A stretch of 64,000 nucleotides of DNA, from assembly GCF_037975245.1 (NCBI RefSeq), contig NC_092562.1, positions 292,501 through 356,500 of the forward strand, read 5' to 3'. The stretch is from Apostichopus japonicus. Its lineage: Eukaryota; Echinodermata; Holothuroidea; Aspidochirotida; Stichopodidae. This document shows, piece by piece, positions 24,525 to 43,259 of this stretch (positions within the stretch are counted from its first letter, which is position 1; each line of letters begins with the position of its first letter). The notes below the pieces were generated by a model that did not search any database, was not told the origin of the DNA, and saw nothing but the letters and a program-made list of their open reading frames with translations. The translations under genes and the position numbers were made by a program.

Positions 24525-26630
24525 GGAGGACAGTTTAGAGAGGTATTTAGCATTAGGACATTGTCCCAACTGGCTGAAGTAATAACAAGTCAGTTCGGCT
24601 GTTAAAGTAATATTGCTATATGGTTTCACATGTACGTTACTTTATGCTCAAAACTATCGATGGAAGATATAATGACACCGTTCACCTAAAATAAGCCAAA
24701 ATCAAAACAAAAACACTGTGGCGAAAGAGTTTTCAACCGGGGAAGGGAGAGAAGGGGACACAATTTCGAATGGCGGTGGGACATATGACTTGGATTTGAG
24801 GGGACAGATCGTAAATCTTCATCGAAACTTTCGACCAGTTGGGTCTTTTGTTCCGTTTGTTTTAAGGAAAACATGTTTCATATTGTTTTCAACCATAGGT
24901 CACTGTTTACTTTCATTTTTGGGGCTTTTTTTGATCGCAACCAGACGGCACTGTGTAAACAAAAGATGGTGGTGGCGCATGATGAACAACTCAAGCAGCT
25001 CAGGAAATTCACTTTTGTGTGGGAGTATTGTATTTCTTAATTAAAACAAAAGAGAAATTCCCGTGTACAACACCGAAGACTTGAGCAAGTCTTAACATTT
25101 CATCCCAGACTAAAGTTCTATTATTGTTTTACTTTATAGATTATAGTAGTGTTTCTTTGTTCATTAGCATTACTTGCAATATATCTTCTTTGGTAGAGGA
25201 TTGTGATTGCATAATACCAGCTTATAACACCGACGGAAAAAACAAACTAGCTCGTTCCTTTTCTGAATGTCACATCATAAACCAGGGACATAATAACAGC
25301 CTGTCGACATGGTGTGAAAACTTCGAACCACAATACCTACATTGGTAACTAATTGTTTTGGGGAGAAATTGTTTTGGGAGAAAAGTGTCAAACTTTCGAC
25401 GGTAAAGATGATGATTATGTCGAAGGTTATTATTATTATTATTATTATTATTATTTGGGGGGGGGGGAGGGCCCTTCAACATGTATTCCAACCATCTAGC
25501 AATAAGAAACGAAAGCTCAGCAGTTTGTGGTTCATAATTATGACTCGATATGAAAGCCTTAACGAGTAAATATCATTTGAGCCTATTCTTGAATAATTAA
25601 AACTCACAAGGGGGTTGACAGTTCAAACAGCGGCATTCGCATCATCTCGCCTTTACATACATGCTAGTATTTCATCTCATACCATGCAGTAGCTTCACAA
25701 ACGATAATAGCGTGAGTTTGAGACTCGGTCTCGTTAGTCTACCAAAAAAACAAAACCTTTAACTTGAAATTTCTCTGTCATTTGCACGACAGTGAACTTG
25801 TAAACTAAGCTGAAAGTTATCAGCGAGAATGGCATCCAATCTACTAGATCACACTAGTCTCCATTGTGACTTTTTTGTGTGGCAGGTATATAAGCAAATA
25901 TTGAATGAGAGGTCAAGTTTCTTGAAATAACCCGAGAGAGTTTATTCACTGTCCGTTCAGGTCAAGAGAATCTCGACTAAACTGCTGGATAATGTGTCAG
26001 CAAGCCCTTGCAAAACAAAAGCTTTTGAAAAAGATAGTGTGTTTATATGCGCATGCTCCTGTGAGGATCATTGACAGGGGAAAATAACAGTGTCTCCTTA
26101 ACATGAAGAATTGAACTAACATAGATGACGTCATTTTGGATAAAGCATAAAAGAAAGGTGTGGGTGGGTGGGTTTTATGGGGGTTGGGTGAGTTTTTGTT
26201 TGGAGGTGGGAACGAGGCTGGGGGTACGGGAACGCTTAGGTGCAGAAGAGATAATGTAGATTAGTATTATTTGTAAACAACGAAAAAGTCAACAAAGGGT
26301 AAAAAATAGTGGTAAACATTCAGGGCTAATTATTCGGGTCCGGCCTGGCTTTTTTAAACATCAGCAATGGTGGTGACTATATCACCACTAGTGAAACAGT
26401 GTAAGAGATATCACAATATTTTGTATTCAGTGAAAAGCATAACAAAACAAAACAGACAAAGTAGTTGCAATGTGTTCTTGTCTTGCTGGATATATGTACT
26501 GTATATAACTTTTATTTGGATTATACCATTCGATAATAGGGTGGTGTTGAGTTTAACAATGGTAAAAGGTTGACAAAGATTACAGATTTCAGTCGTTTTC
26601 TGAAACGTATTTCAATCGTGATTGGTACTG

Positions 26631-26724
<94 letters not shown>

Positions 26725-27176
26725 CCACTGTGTGTATTTGCAACTATCTCCATGTTCGATCACTCCGATGATTTGAAGTTGTTCTTACCACCCGACTACA
26801 TCATTCAGTACAACGACTGTTTTAGAATCTACTCATATACGAAACACCCCTACTTATTAGTGGCATATACCGACCGGCGTCGAATGGCACATGATACAAC
26901 CGTATCTCTTGCCCTTTCTCTTGAAATCACTTCTTTATGACTTTTGGGGTGGGGGAGGAGGGGGAGAGGATAGGGGTTTTGAAAATGACCTGTGATACCT
27001 GGTTACAGGTTACACGGTATAGAAAGCATATGCAGGCTAATGACTGCCATGGTGGCACAATCATCAAGGATACGGCTAATCAGTATCACTATATTAACTT
27101 ATAGGGTCTGGAAGGATCGGTTACTGGAACACTCGACTTTGAATCCAGCAAGTCAGTGATTCGAAATCCCGTTCTA
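24525..27176. other. No supported gene; two microsatellites inside
   Basis: Holds a (TTA)n tract with a G run (25,428-25,470), a (TA)n tract (26,634-26,722), a (GGGT)-rich block near 26,160-26,230 and a TGACGTCA at 26,126. Several frames of 60-108 codons have no support. Confidence 0.45.
26634..26722. repeat. (TA)n microsatellite
   Basis: About 88 bp of pure TA interrupted by one CA step. Confidence 0.97.
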
Positions 27177-27235
27177 CTAGTGGCGTGCCCAAACAAGGAA
27201 AAGGGGAGGGGTGGCCCCCACTTTCCATCACAACT
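27177..27235 (+). mobile_element. Fragment resembling the end of an AGTGGCGT-type DNA element
   Basis: TAGTGGCGTGCCC is followed by a purine/G-rich block and GGCCCCC, as in the terminus of the complete element at 63,461-63,821 (CAGTGGCGTAGGAA on its minus strand, then a G-rich run). The other end is not evident. Confidence 0.3.
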
Positions 27236-27605
27236 AGGAGGCAAATTGTTCAGCCGGTGGAATTTATGTGAGAACATGTTTTGGTTAAGTTATGAGAAAA
27301 TTAATCAAACAATGGAATTAACAACAACATTTAGGACCACACTGGGGTATATCGACGTCATCGTCTCTGAATTCTTAAAGGAGCATTGCCCATATTCCCC
27401 CTTGCACTATAATTAATGAAGACAAAAGTTCCTCTTGTCCAATCGAGATACTGCAATCAACATAAATACCGCCATGATCACATGATCACAGTTTCAATGT
27501 AAACTAGGCTTGGCCTGAGAGTGTATCAAAACAGTAAAACCCTTCTAGAAGGGCTTGTATGACCTCTAATTTCTACCTTTGGTATTGAAAATAATTACTA
27601 TTATG

Positions 27606-27692
27606 TTTATACATATATACATACATATATATACACACATATATATACATACATATATATGCAAACATATATAGGCATTCATATATATATAT

Positions 27693-27760
<68 letters not shown>
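27606..27760. repeat. Compound (TACA)n/(TA)n microsatellite
   Basis: ATACATATATA blocks pass into about 50 bp of pure TA. Confidence 0.95.
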
Positions 27761-27762
<2 letters not shown>

Positions 27763-28597
27763 CAAGCCTACAGCATTGTACACGTTGTACTCATATTTCA
27801 CAGTATCCTACTACAGCGACAAACGATAACATTGGTCAGAAAGAAAATTACTTCTTAGCTCGCCCCGGCAATGTTTCTAGAAAGTAATTAAACTTCAAAA
27901 ATATTTATTCATTTATTCATACATTTGATTTCCTTTAATATCTACGGCATATTTTGATCTATAGAGCTTGTAATACTACACTGCTTTAGACGAGGCATGT
28001 TGCTTTATTGCGACAAGATATGATGAAAATCTCCCAAGTTGAATGATACAAACTGACAACGTCGAACACATTACTGCAACTTCGAGCGAGCGGCAAACAC
28101 GTAACAAAAGTAACAAATGTCAATGTATTGCTTATAAGCTATCTATGTGACATTATCGATTATTGAGCAATCTATAACTTTCTTTAAATCAAGTGAACAA
28201 CATTTTTATTTTCTTAGGAGGACATGAAGTTGGGATTCGAAAAAATGAATTCCATTTTGACAAGAGGAGAGAATCTTAGTTAAAGATATGAATACATGAT
28301 TTTGCTTGAATTGAGTGGTCTTATAACTCGTTACTTTTATTACACTTTCTGGCACCAATATCTTCATTACGTCAATATAACACAGTGAATATAGTCTGTG
28401 GTGTTGCAAAATTACCTGAACGGATGACTTTAAGCAGAATTTTAATCTTGATGTGTTATAGTTCATGAAGGAAACAAACGAAGGGGAAAATCTTAATGGT
28501 AATTACGTTTCTACAGCTATTCCTTTTTTGAGATGAGATTATTCAACTTTTAACATATTTAAAGTTCCTGGAATGCTCCTGAGAGACTAAGTTTACG

Positions 28598-28840
28598 GTG
28601 ATGTATGTATGTATTTTAGATCCTCCTGCAAGCAGGAACTCGCGAAGAAGCCTCATTGGCTTATCAAAGCCGCAAGCTGACCGAAGTCAGTCTCTTAGAT
28701 TCATATTAAACGTCCATGATTATGAATTGTCAATTGTCAAAAACTCTGTAACTGGACGACATACATTTATCTTGGAGTGACTCGAACTTGGGACCTTATG
28801 AATGAAAGGCACCGGCGTTAACCACTGAGCTAACACTCCT
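28598..28840 (-). mobile_element. tRNA-derived SINE, about 240 bp
   Basis: Read on the minus strand, the element starts with GGAGTGTTAGCTCAGTGGTT, which carries a clear A box (TTAGCTCAGTGGTTAACG). It continues to a B-box-like AAGTTCGAGTCACTCC. GGAGTG and CACTCC can pair as acceptor ends, but the T-stem does not form, so the tRNA part is decayed. The body follows (GCTTGCGGCTTTGATAAGCC, then a GTTCCTGCTTGCAGGAGG dyad). The tail is a short (ATAC)n run at 28,602-28,614. This order of head, body and simple-repeat tail is the SINE layout. A clear target-site duplication was not found. Confidence 0.65.
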
Positions 28841-30284
28841 AACGGTTAAACATAACTGTCATACAACTGGCATACATAACTGTCATAACACTCCTAATGT
28901 CAACTCCTCTTTGCAGGTCTTAATGTAAATCTATTGTTTATAAGTTCTAATAACTCGACAAAAGTATGTTTTCTTTTTCCTAGTGCTTTTTAACTTCATA
29001 TAAATAACAAAGATATATCCAACAATAAATGTGTCCTTTATAAATATTCATTATAAACATATACAATGTGACGTCATAAAATTCTGGAGTTTTCTAATCA
29101 TTTTTTTTTTTTTGCATCTGAGGAAGTTGAGGAGAAACTGATCCACTGGTCCCTCAGTTAGATTATATATTAATATCTACAGTCACTTTAATAAAAAAAA
29201 ATTAAAAGTCATAGAGAAGAACAATATAGACTTTAAGCATTTTTTTTTTTAATTTTTCCTTTAACGGTTTCTAACATACCACCAGAATAAACCCAAAATG
29301 TCACTCAACGATAGATAGGCTACGACAAATAAAGCATCCCAAGCACTGCATAACTAGGATGTTATTTTAACGCTGAGATGCATCTACTAGAGATAAATCT
29401 ATCCTTTGGAACAAACAACTGATTCCAAAAATCCCAATCTCCTTTTATGATATAATTGGAGTAATTTAACGAGTTTTTTTTTGTTGGCCCCGGATACATG
29501 GAATGTAAATCATTGCTATATTACTTTAAATTTAACTTTACCCTATAGGTCTGTCTGTAATGAACCTGTGTTTTTACTGTTACAGTGGTATAATTGGAAG
29601 CTATTCGAATCCTTAATTACCCCCTCTGTGGCAACCATTAACTGAGCCTCCACACGTGTAAATTAATTTATTAATAAAAATCCACCTTAATTATCTGTTT
29701 TTTATCAACGCTATAGCAGTAGTATCTCTGATTTGTTATAATGAGGTGGGTTTGTAACTACTTTAAGTAGACACTGGGGCGGTGTTGTGTTCGTCATCTT
29801 CGTAATTAAATTTGTCATTTTGATTCAATAGAGGCTTGTGAAATCAAATCGTAAATTCTCGACCGAACTTTAAAGTCCTCTCTCCCTCCCTCCCTCCCTC
29901 CCTCCCTCACTCTCTCGCTCCCATCATATTTCTTTCTTTGTGATTCTATAATTAATATGGCCTGCAAGCAGGTAAAGAATTATTTGGGTACCGGTTCCAT
30001 AAAGAGTAATGTATGTTCAAAATGGAGATTGCCATTGCTTTAACACAGTCATCAATAGTCGCTTGCTCGTAAAAGATGAAGTCATAATTCCATCTGCTTT
30101 TTTAAGGACTTCAGTTAGGACATGAGAATGCATTTCGCTCGCTGTGCTGTCAAAAAAAAATGTTCATATACTATACAGTAAAATAATTTGAGGAATTTGA
30201 CGAAATAAGAATATTGAATGAGCTATCGATCAAATAGCGGACAATAAGCGCGTAAGTTAGATCTTTAGATAGATAGGTGGAGAG
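28841..30284. other. No gene recognised
   Basis: Contains poly-T runs (29,100-29,113 and 29,240-29,251), a (CCTC)n tract at about 29,880-29,908 and TGACGTCA at 29,069. No supported exon. Confidence 0.5.
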
Positions 30285-36117
<5,833 letters not shown>

Positions 36118-36179
36118 ATAAACAAAAGAAAGTTTTACGTTTAATTTTTGAGCACAACTTTTTTTTTTATTTTCGTATT

Positions 36180-36245
36180 TGATTAAGTATAGTTATTATG
36201 TGTTTATTAAGTATAGTTATTATGTATTTATTATGTATTTATTAA
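36180..36245 (+). repeat. Short tandem repeat, about 25-bp unit
   Basis: TTAAGTATAGTTATTATGTG is repeated about twice, followed by two copies of TATTTATTATG. Confidence 0.8.
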
Positions 36246-37313
36246 GGGGCATCTAATAATGTGTAAGGATTTACCTGATTAAGTCTTACAAGGTTTCAGG
36301 CTAAAGACAAATATTTACGTTGTGCATGCATATGCATGTTCAAACTGTTGCCATTTTGCCATTTGACTTGCCATTATCGGTGAATATATTAAGTATAATA
36401 TTTGTTATCGCATCAATTGAAATATAGTTAATAAATATTGCAAAATTACTCGAAATAGATTTGGGCAGAACATTTATTGCTCAATTGATTTTGTATTAAG
36501 CATAGTCCAACCAACCAGGGACTTGTCAGGGCAATGGTCAAACAAATTAATCGTTTTGAGCCTATTTTGTTGTCTTTCTGCGAAAGTGTGTATACATATA
36601 TATTTTGTTTCTTCCAAAAGTTAGACTCTTTTATTGCAGTGCAATATATGCTGGTATATGGTTGTGTTTAATGGGTCTGTAAGATATCTCCGATTACGCA
36701 AGTAATGTTTTGACTCTTTTAATTGGTAACATGTAGGCTATGAGCCTATCTGTCTGTGTCATGGTTGTTGGTGTATAGGACACTAGAAACCCTGTCTATT
36801 GCCATGGTCATTTCGTCATATAAAAACAAGGCGTTTTGTGTACCAGTTGTATAGCTCTGTTCAAACTACAACGAGTACAACAGTATGAGTACAAGTAGAA
36901 GTACCGTTGGTAACTCGTACCTAAAGTGAAACTGCTTTGATCTTGTCCCCAACCAAAGGTAAACAAATAGACAAATTGGATTGGTAAAGTTGTAATTCTA
37001 AATCAACTTTTGTTGTATATAGTTTCTATTAAACTATTTTATCCCCTTCCTTGCTTCTGACACGCATATCGTCCAACACAAATAAATTAATATATCTTTC
37101 GTTCCATCTTCTTCTTCTTCTTCCTCAATCAGTAAAGTAAATGACAGTGAGCTTCATTTTAAGTCGACACGGTCCATCGCACTCACGTCGTTCTAATTAC
37201 GTGTAAATGATAGTATACAAAAAAACGCAACGTGAGTAATCTGACGTGAACTATGGCACGCAACATTACCAATGTAATGAATGATCTGGGGAAGAATATA
37301 CTTCGAGGACAGG

Positions 37314-37315
<2 letters not shown>
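36246..37315. other. No gene recognised
   Basis: A GAGTAC-rich segment occurs at about 36,870-36,925. Otherwise unremarkable AT-rich DNA. Confidence 0.5.

Positions 37316-37371
<56 letters not shown>
37316..37371. repeat. (TA)n microsatellite
   Basis: Pure TA, about 56 bp. Confidence 0.97.
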
Positions 37372-37376
<5 letters not shown>

Positions 37377-37796
37377 AGATTATATCTTCCAAGCTCGACC
37401 AGCTAAGGCGTCCAAAAACATTTTTTAATATAATATACTCACACAGACAAAAAAAAGAGAAATCGCTAGTATATAATGCTGGTTGATGGAAACCGTTGGC
37501 GTATGATGATTATATGCCTCCTTATTGCATACAGCTCACCTTGACTGGGTTGTGTCAACAAATTAAAGAAGAAGAGGGTATGTTGTATGGAGTAAATTGA
37601 ATTCCGACGAGTATTTATCTTAGGCTATAATATGACTGCTGCCGAGGAGATCTATCTCCCCGGCTTCATTTATATTATTCCACCAAACGTCACATTCTCC
37701 ACGCAATGTTGCGTAAAAGAGCGTTACATATTGATTTCACTGAAAGACAAACATTCGGTGCATGGGTGAAAACCCGATTGTAAAGGGCAGTCCATA

Positions 37797-37800
<4 letters not shown>
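37372..37800. other. No feature seen
   Basis: Unique-looking sequence between two (TA)n tracts. Confidence 0.5.
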
Positions 37801-37846
<46 letters not shown>

Positions 37847-37983
37847 AATAGGAATAAGTATGGGAATAAGTATAGGAATGTGTATGTGTATATATATATA
37901 TGTATATATATGTATATATATGTTTATGTATATATATGTATATGTATATGTGTATGTGTATGTATATGTATATGTATATATAT

Positions 37984-38039
<56 letters not shown>

Positions 38040-38052
38040 TTATATATATTTA
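37801..38052. repeat. Compound (TA)n/(GTATAT)n tract
   Basis: Pure TA (about 37,801-37,844), then GGAATAAGTATA repeats, then GTATATATAT and GTATGT blocks, then TA again. Confidence 0.95.
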
Positions 38053-38617
38053 CCAGTCCCCTGGCATATATGAATATGCATTTTATTTATTTATAATTTA
38101 CGTTGCACTTTTGTTCGAAAGGAGTCTACAGTGCAAATTACAGTCATTAAACACAAGTCAACTAATAATTTCATATGAGCCATTCAATATATCATCGAAA
38201 AAGTTGAATTTGCAATATGACAAGAATGCTTCGAATATGGGCATCGCCCATGTGTGATTGTCCTGTTTGGCGTTCCGTGGCAGAACGAACGTGTGTTTAC
38301 TTTTACATTCTTGTATAGCAATCAAAACCAAAAATTCTTAAATTAAATGTGTTCATATTCTTCAATTTAATAGTTCAACAAGTAAAATTATGCACAAAAG
38401 CTAGGTAATGAATTAATAATAAATAAATACAGGGAAACAAATGGAAAATAATAAATTTCCAAACAAAATGGTGCTTCGAGTTTGAATCTGTTTTTTTTTT
38501 CTCCAACTATTGTGAACATTTAAAAAGCGAAATTCAACTCAGTACATCATCAATCGTCCATGTTTATATGCAGAAACTAAATCATATTGTTTTTTCTCAT
38601 TTCATATTTTCCTGCAG

Positions 38618-38720
38618 TGTCTCTTCGGTGTGATGCGTGCGTGGCACGATCTGGGTAATAAGATATACCACTGTTGGGCAATTCAGAACCCAAATGCAGA
38701 TAACTTCGTAGATTGTCATG
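38618..38720 (+). CDS. Candidate coding exon 2: end of signal peptide and start of mature secreted protein
   Basis: The exon is bounded by a strong acceptor (pyrimidine-rich TTTCATATTTTCCTGCAG) and a strong donor (CATG|GTGAGT). Only one of three frames is open through all 103 bp. It reads CLFGVMRAWHDLGNKIYHCW, then AIQNPNADNFVDCH plus one base. The frame enters in phase 0, exactly what the exon ending at 10,735 leaves. Joined to that exon, the hydrophobic run is completed and ends in VMRA, a plausible signal-peptidase site before WHD. The mature part begins with spaced cysteines (IYHC...DC). The family is not certain; a short secreted cysteine-rich protein of Ly6-like or hormone-like type is possible. 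Confidence 0.6.
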
Positions 38721-39502
38721 GTGAGTGTTCAACCAACGTTACTATACTATTATACATTTAATATCAGAAGTCGCTACGATTTATTATCACACAATTCTCT
38801 TTACTTTTGATTATTTAAAAACATGCGGAGAAGAGGGCGTCTATTATCCCACCTGCACCCTTCCAATGTATCCATCTACCACCCCCCCCCCCCCACCCAC
38901 CCACCAGCACCCCAATTAGGAAACATTATTGCCAACAAATCTCAGTGCGCGAGAATAGGATATACCCTACTAAGGTACCGTTGACAATCACCAAATGGGT
39001 TAAAACCGCACGGACTATGTGTATGTCTTGTACTATACTAGTCCAATACGGTGCGGTGTAGGGACGGTTAATGTGTGACGGATATGATTTCAATGTTATT
39101 TGCAAACACAAAACAAACGAAGAAGAAGAATCCACCAATGAAGACGAAGTCGAACGCTTTCTATCAAAACGATTTTCCTATACTCAGTATAACAAGTGCC
39201 TGGGTTTTTACCCTACATTATCAACGAAATTATAATATCTATTCGAACCTACACCTGTTGCCCAGACTTGTGATGTGCAATAGTCGGGAATATTCGTCAC
39301 TGTCATTATACGGCGATACATTTTTTCAAACTGTTTACTGCGAATGAGGGCGATGTAATCGTTCATGCTGGGATCTTAACGTGCAGTTTGAAGGTATCCT
39401 ATTCTGTATGCTAAGACTCGATCGGATAAAGTGTTTTTTTTATCACGATACAAACAACTGAACATTGTTCCTAAAGGACTCTGGATCCGCAATCCTCTTT
39501 AT

Positions 39503-39922
39503 CAGGGGTTCCCTAACTGCATGGGGTACATGAACCCCCAGGGGTGCGTGAGTCCATCCCAGGGGTTCATGAGACGTTTCTGATAGTCAAAACTAGAGTA
39601 CTTTTTGTTGAATTAAAATCTGATATATCATATAGTTTAGTAATGTACAAAGGTCGTTTCTATCGACAAACTCTTTTCGCGTTCCATACGCATATGTTGC
39701 CATAGTACCATGCATGTGATAAATAACTGAATTGTGAAATATTTGTTCATCTCTTTTTTTTTTCATTACACTATTACATAATGAACTTGATCTTTTACGA
39801 AGCACTGTTATGCGTATTATAGTATAATAATGACTCAGATCGAGTCTCGAAAAGTTGGGGGTTCGTGGACAACTCTGACATCCACAGGGGGTTCGTGGGG
39901 GGATAAAGTTAGGAAAACCCTG
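39503..39922. mobile_element. hAT-like non-autonomous element (MITE), 420 bp
   Basis: The terminal inverted repeats are CAGGGGTTCCCTAACT (left) and AGTTAGGAAAACCCTG (right), of the CAGGGG type usual in hAT elements. The flanking 8-bp sequences, CTCTTTAT and CTCTACGT, agree at five of eight positions, as an old 8-bp target duplication would. Subterminal GGGGTTC(A/G)TG motifs recur near both ends. No transposase is encoded. It lies in the proposed intron between the exons at 38,618 and 40,607. Confidence 0.8.
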
Positions 39923-40262
39923 CTCTACGTGCACAGCGGAGACAAACGTATAGATAGTGTATCTGACGCCGTGTTCGCCGTGTGAGACTGAGAGAAATTT
40001 TTCGAAGTAAATACTTCCGACCCGATTACAGACACCACCAACCGCACGCATATAGCACCCAATACTACATGGTCCCAAGAAAAAAATCTAATCGGACACC
40101 CCCAGAAGGACGCAACAAATTCATAGATTCCTTTGCCTTCAAAACTAAAGCACATCTAGGACATCATTAGAAAATGCCAACTTCCCGTCCACCTAACTCT
40201 AACGTCAACCCTGCTCAATTTATGGACGTAAAGAATCGTCGTATATATCAATGATAAATCAG

Positions 40263-40325
40263 TAGACATATACTTGTGGACATATACTTGTGGACATATA
40301 CTTGTGGACATATACTTGTATGGAT
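40263..40325 (+). repeat. Short tandem repeat, 14-bp unit, about 4 copies
   Basis: ACATATACTTGTGG is repeated head to tail; the last copy is altered. Confidence 0.9.
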
Positions 40326-40377
40326 ATATTAGAAATAAACATGGTGTATTGGTTAACTCAACATAATTTTAATAGGA

Positions 40378-40404
40378 TATTGTTGTTGTTGTTGTTGTTG
40401 TTGT
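40378..40404 (+). repeat. (TTG)n microsatellite
   Basis: Eight to nine TTG units. Confidence 0.95.
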
Positions 40405-40606
40405 TCACCAACGGTATGCTTAGAAATCCGTGACGCACATTCTCTAATACGTTCAAAAGGTTAAGATTAAAAAGGGTAGCTTTCATGCTACTTACGTTGC
40501 AAAGGGCCGTACGCAGATTGAGGGGGGTTCCGAATGGTGCGTACATACCCCCCCCCCCCGCGCACCCCCCCCCCCCCATATACAAAGGACCACATCTTCA
40601 TTGCAG

Positions 40607-40764
40607 AGAATGGTCTTGATGAGAGAGACGTTTACACTTACTGCGTGAAACGTCACAAACGAATTGATATGGTTGTAAAATATAGCACCATTTTGTATCT
40701 AATTACCCTTTATTGTACAAAATACCCGCCCCTCCCCTTCTCCAGGACGATGTTTATAAGATAG
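40607..40764 (+). CDS. Candidate exon 3 of the same secreted-protein gene
   Basis: An acceptor CACATCTTCATTGCAG opens a frame whose first two bases (AG) complete the G left by the exon at 38,720, giving Glu. It reads NGLDERDVYTYCVKRHKRID and then M. The composition is hydrophilic with one Cys and a basic KRHKR cluster. After Met the frame stays open as a hydrophobic, intron-like stretch to a stop at 40,762. The exon may therefore end at 40,671 with a weak donor (ATG|GTTGTA, phase 0), or be terminal and finish at 40,764. Phase compatibility is the main support. Sequence family is not recognised with confidence. Confidence 0.35.
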
Positions 40765-42187
40765 ATCCGCGTCTCCAGTAATCCGTACCATCCGCTACAA
40801 AGTCAATACGGCGTACGGTAGTGTTCTATTATTTAAAACTTTCTTTGGTATTGTCTTAAGTTGTCTTCATCTTTAAAATTGTTTGTTTATTAAATGTAAT
40901 GCAACTGTATGTATAAATATATTACTGTACGTCGACATTTTTCAACATTTTATTAAAATCATAACAAACATAACTCCCCATCCCCCCTCCCCAATACGTA
41001 ACTATAACAGACACGACTAAACACTAACAAACAAATAAATATGCAGACGAAATTCGATAGCAATCTGGTCACATCTGTAATCAAAGCTGTCTAATCCTAT
41101 ATATTCCTTTAAAATGAAATGAACGTATTTTGCCTTCATTTCCTCTCGTGTTTGACTAATTAGATTAGGTAATTTACATTTTAATGAGATTTTGTTTTTT
41201 TTTGGTTGTCAAACTATACATGTATTACAGAGAGATTGTTAATTTGAAGAAAATAGCTTTCTTACGCGTACAGGTAATACTTTGTATATTAACTAATTAA
41301 TTAAAGGAGTGACATCAACATGTGTCCCATGTGTATAGCTGGGTTTATAAAGACTCATTCAAACCAAGAACCCAATTTACCTATTTGGTGGTGCAGTGAA
41401 ATGAAGCTTAATTTAAGCTGTAGATAATTACAGCAATTACATCCGAGCAAGGTCTATAGTCGGCGGTGTTATACAAAGCTCGTAATTTACATTTATAGGC
41501 TGCTATACTCCCAGCAGTGGTTATATGTGTCAGGTCTGTTCATTTACACGTAGGGGAGTGTCCATATAGACTAACGGTGGTCTATCTATCTGTACGTCCG
41601 TCAAGTCTTATGTAATATCTTTCGCTGTGTCTGGGTTCATCACGAAAGATATGACTTCCACTAATAATAATTGCTGCTCCGAAATGAAAGCTAATCCTAG
41701 GACGAACTATCACATATTCATTCTGGAGACACATACACTCACACAGGTACATTATTAGACAAGATCCATGGAACCCTTTCATTTACCAAGACAAAGGGTA
41801 TACATAAACAGGACCTATTCACGGTTGATTGTTTTTATGGAAATGGTTTCATTCGAACAACAATATCACTGCAAACTTGATATTAAGTACTGTTTGTTTG
41901 TCAGGTGGGGGTTTGGGGGGGGGCAGGAATAACAGACGATGTGTAGTACGTGTAAGTTAACAAAGGCGCTACGCAGCTTGCAAGAGTCAATACAATTCCC
42001 CCTTGGCATGGGTAATGTGTAAAAGGCTCGAGTACGAGTAAATTATCTTTCACTATAAATTCCAAAAGGCACCGAGTACCAGTACAAATCCACGGACGAG
42101 TGCATGGGTACTAGAGGCAAATATGCTAGGTATGACACGAGTACAAGGTTCTAAGCGCGAGTACACGTGCACTTAATCTTGCACAGA

Positions 42188-42234
<47 letters not shown>

Positions 42235-43059
42235 CCTAAGTATATATTGCAAAGTACCTCAAGAACGAGTACAAATCCGTTAAGCTAAGTTGAATGATTT
42301 CGAATATTACGCTCATGCACCCCCCCCCCCCTCCCCCCGCACACACAAAGAGGGGGAAATGGTGAAAACGCCCTTGCAAATACTCAAAATACAACTAATC
42401 GATTAAGTCGAATCACCCTAACAGGTGTAACCTGTTATCTTTATCTGAGACAATGTTTACTGAACAACAAGGAGTATCATTGCGGATTTTCTGGAATTAA
42501 CATGATGTGAAGAAAACCACCACACACACAAACACATGAGTTAGAGACTCTGAGAAGTTCTTAGAAAAAGTCGTAATGTTTATTTGTTAATATAGGACTT
42601 CATCTCATCACTCACGAAAAAAAAGAACAACAACCAAACAACCGTGCTATAGTTACTGTGATATCACAGCTCCCGCTTCTGTGTTGTCATATAAACTAAA
42701 GACAGTTGCAGTACATATATCCGATATAGCCCCCCCCCCCCCTGTTTTTTATTTATTTATTTTTTATTTATTTAGGAAAGTCATTAATATAGGCTCGAAC
42801 AAATTGAGTTTTGGGCGGAGAGGGGAAGAAACGAACAAATTAAAAAATGCCGAGATCTTCTCCATCATTACCCAACATCATCATCATCATCTGTGTGATT
42901 TTTTTTTCAGCTTCAAAATTTGTGTAAAGAAGCATTTTGGTGGGGCAAAAAAATCACCTGTGTGTTTTTTGTTATTTTCTCTAGTTGATGATATACGACT
43001 GACTGTGTACGTCTTGAACAATCCCCCTTTTCAGTTTTTACGGTAAATGTAGAGCACTA
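40765..43059. other. No supported gene
   Basis: Holds a GAGTAC-rich segment (about 42,025-42,170), a (TA)n tract (42,190-42,232), and C runs at 42,320-42,338 and 42,730-42,742. A 121-codon open frame at 42,681-43,046 includes low-complexity stretches and has no motif. Confidence 0.4.
42190..42232. repeat. (TA)n microsatellite
   Basis: Pure TA, about 43 bp. Confidence 0.97.
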
Positions 43060-43259
43060 CACTCTAAGAAAAAAGGGTTCTAGAGGGGGTTCTCGAAATG
43101 AAGAATGGTTCTCGTCAGAACCATGTGCCCTTGAAGAACCCATAAAGGTTCTTGATTCGTTTCTTCTTGGTTCCATACCCACACAGAAAAGGTTCTGGGT
43201 ACAAGATGGTTCTACAAAGAACCCCTAATTGTACGAATAGGGGTTCTAATCGTACTTAT

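Noticed and set aside
28770-28840. Functional tRNA gene
   Set aside because: Good A box and acceptor ends but no T-stem; followed by a SINE body and tail.
39593-40078. 161-codon minus-strand frame
   Set aside because: It overlaps most of the hAT-like MITE and continues past its end, with no motif; a chance frame.
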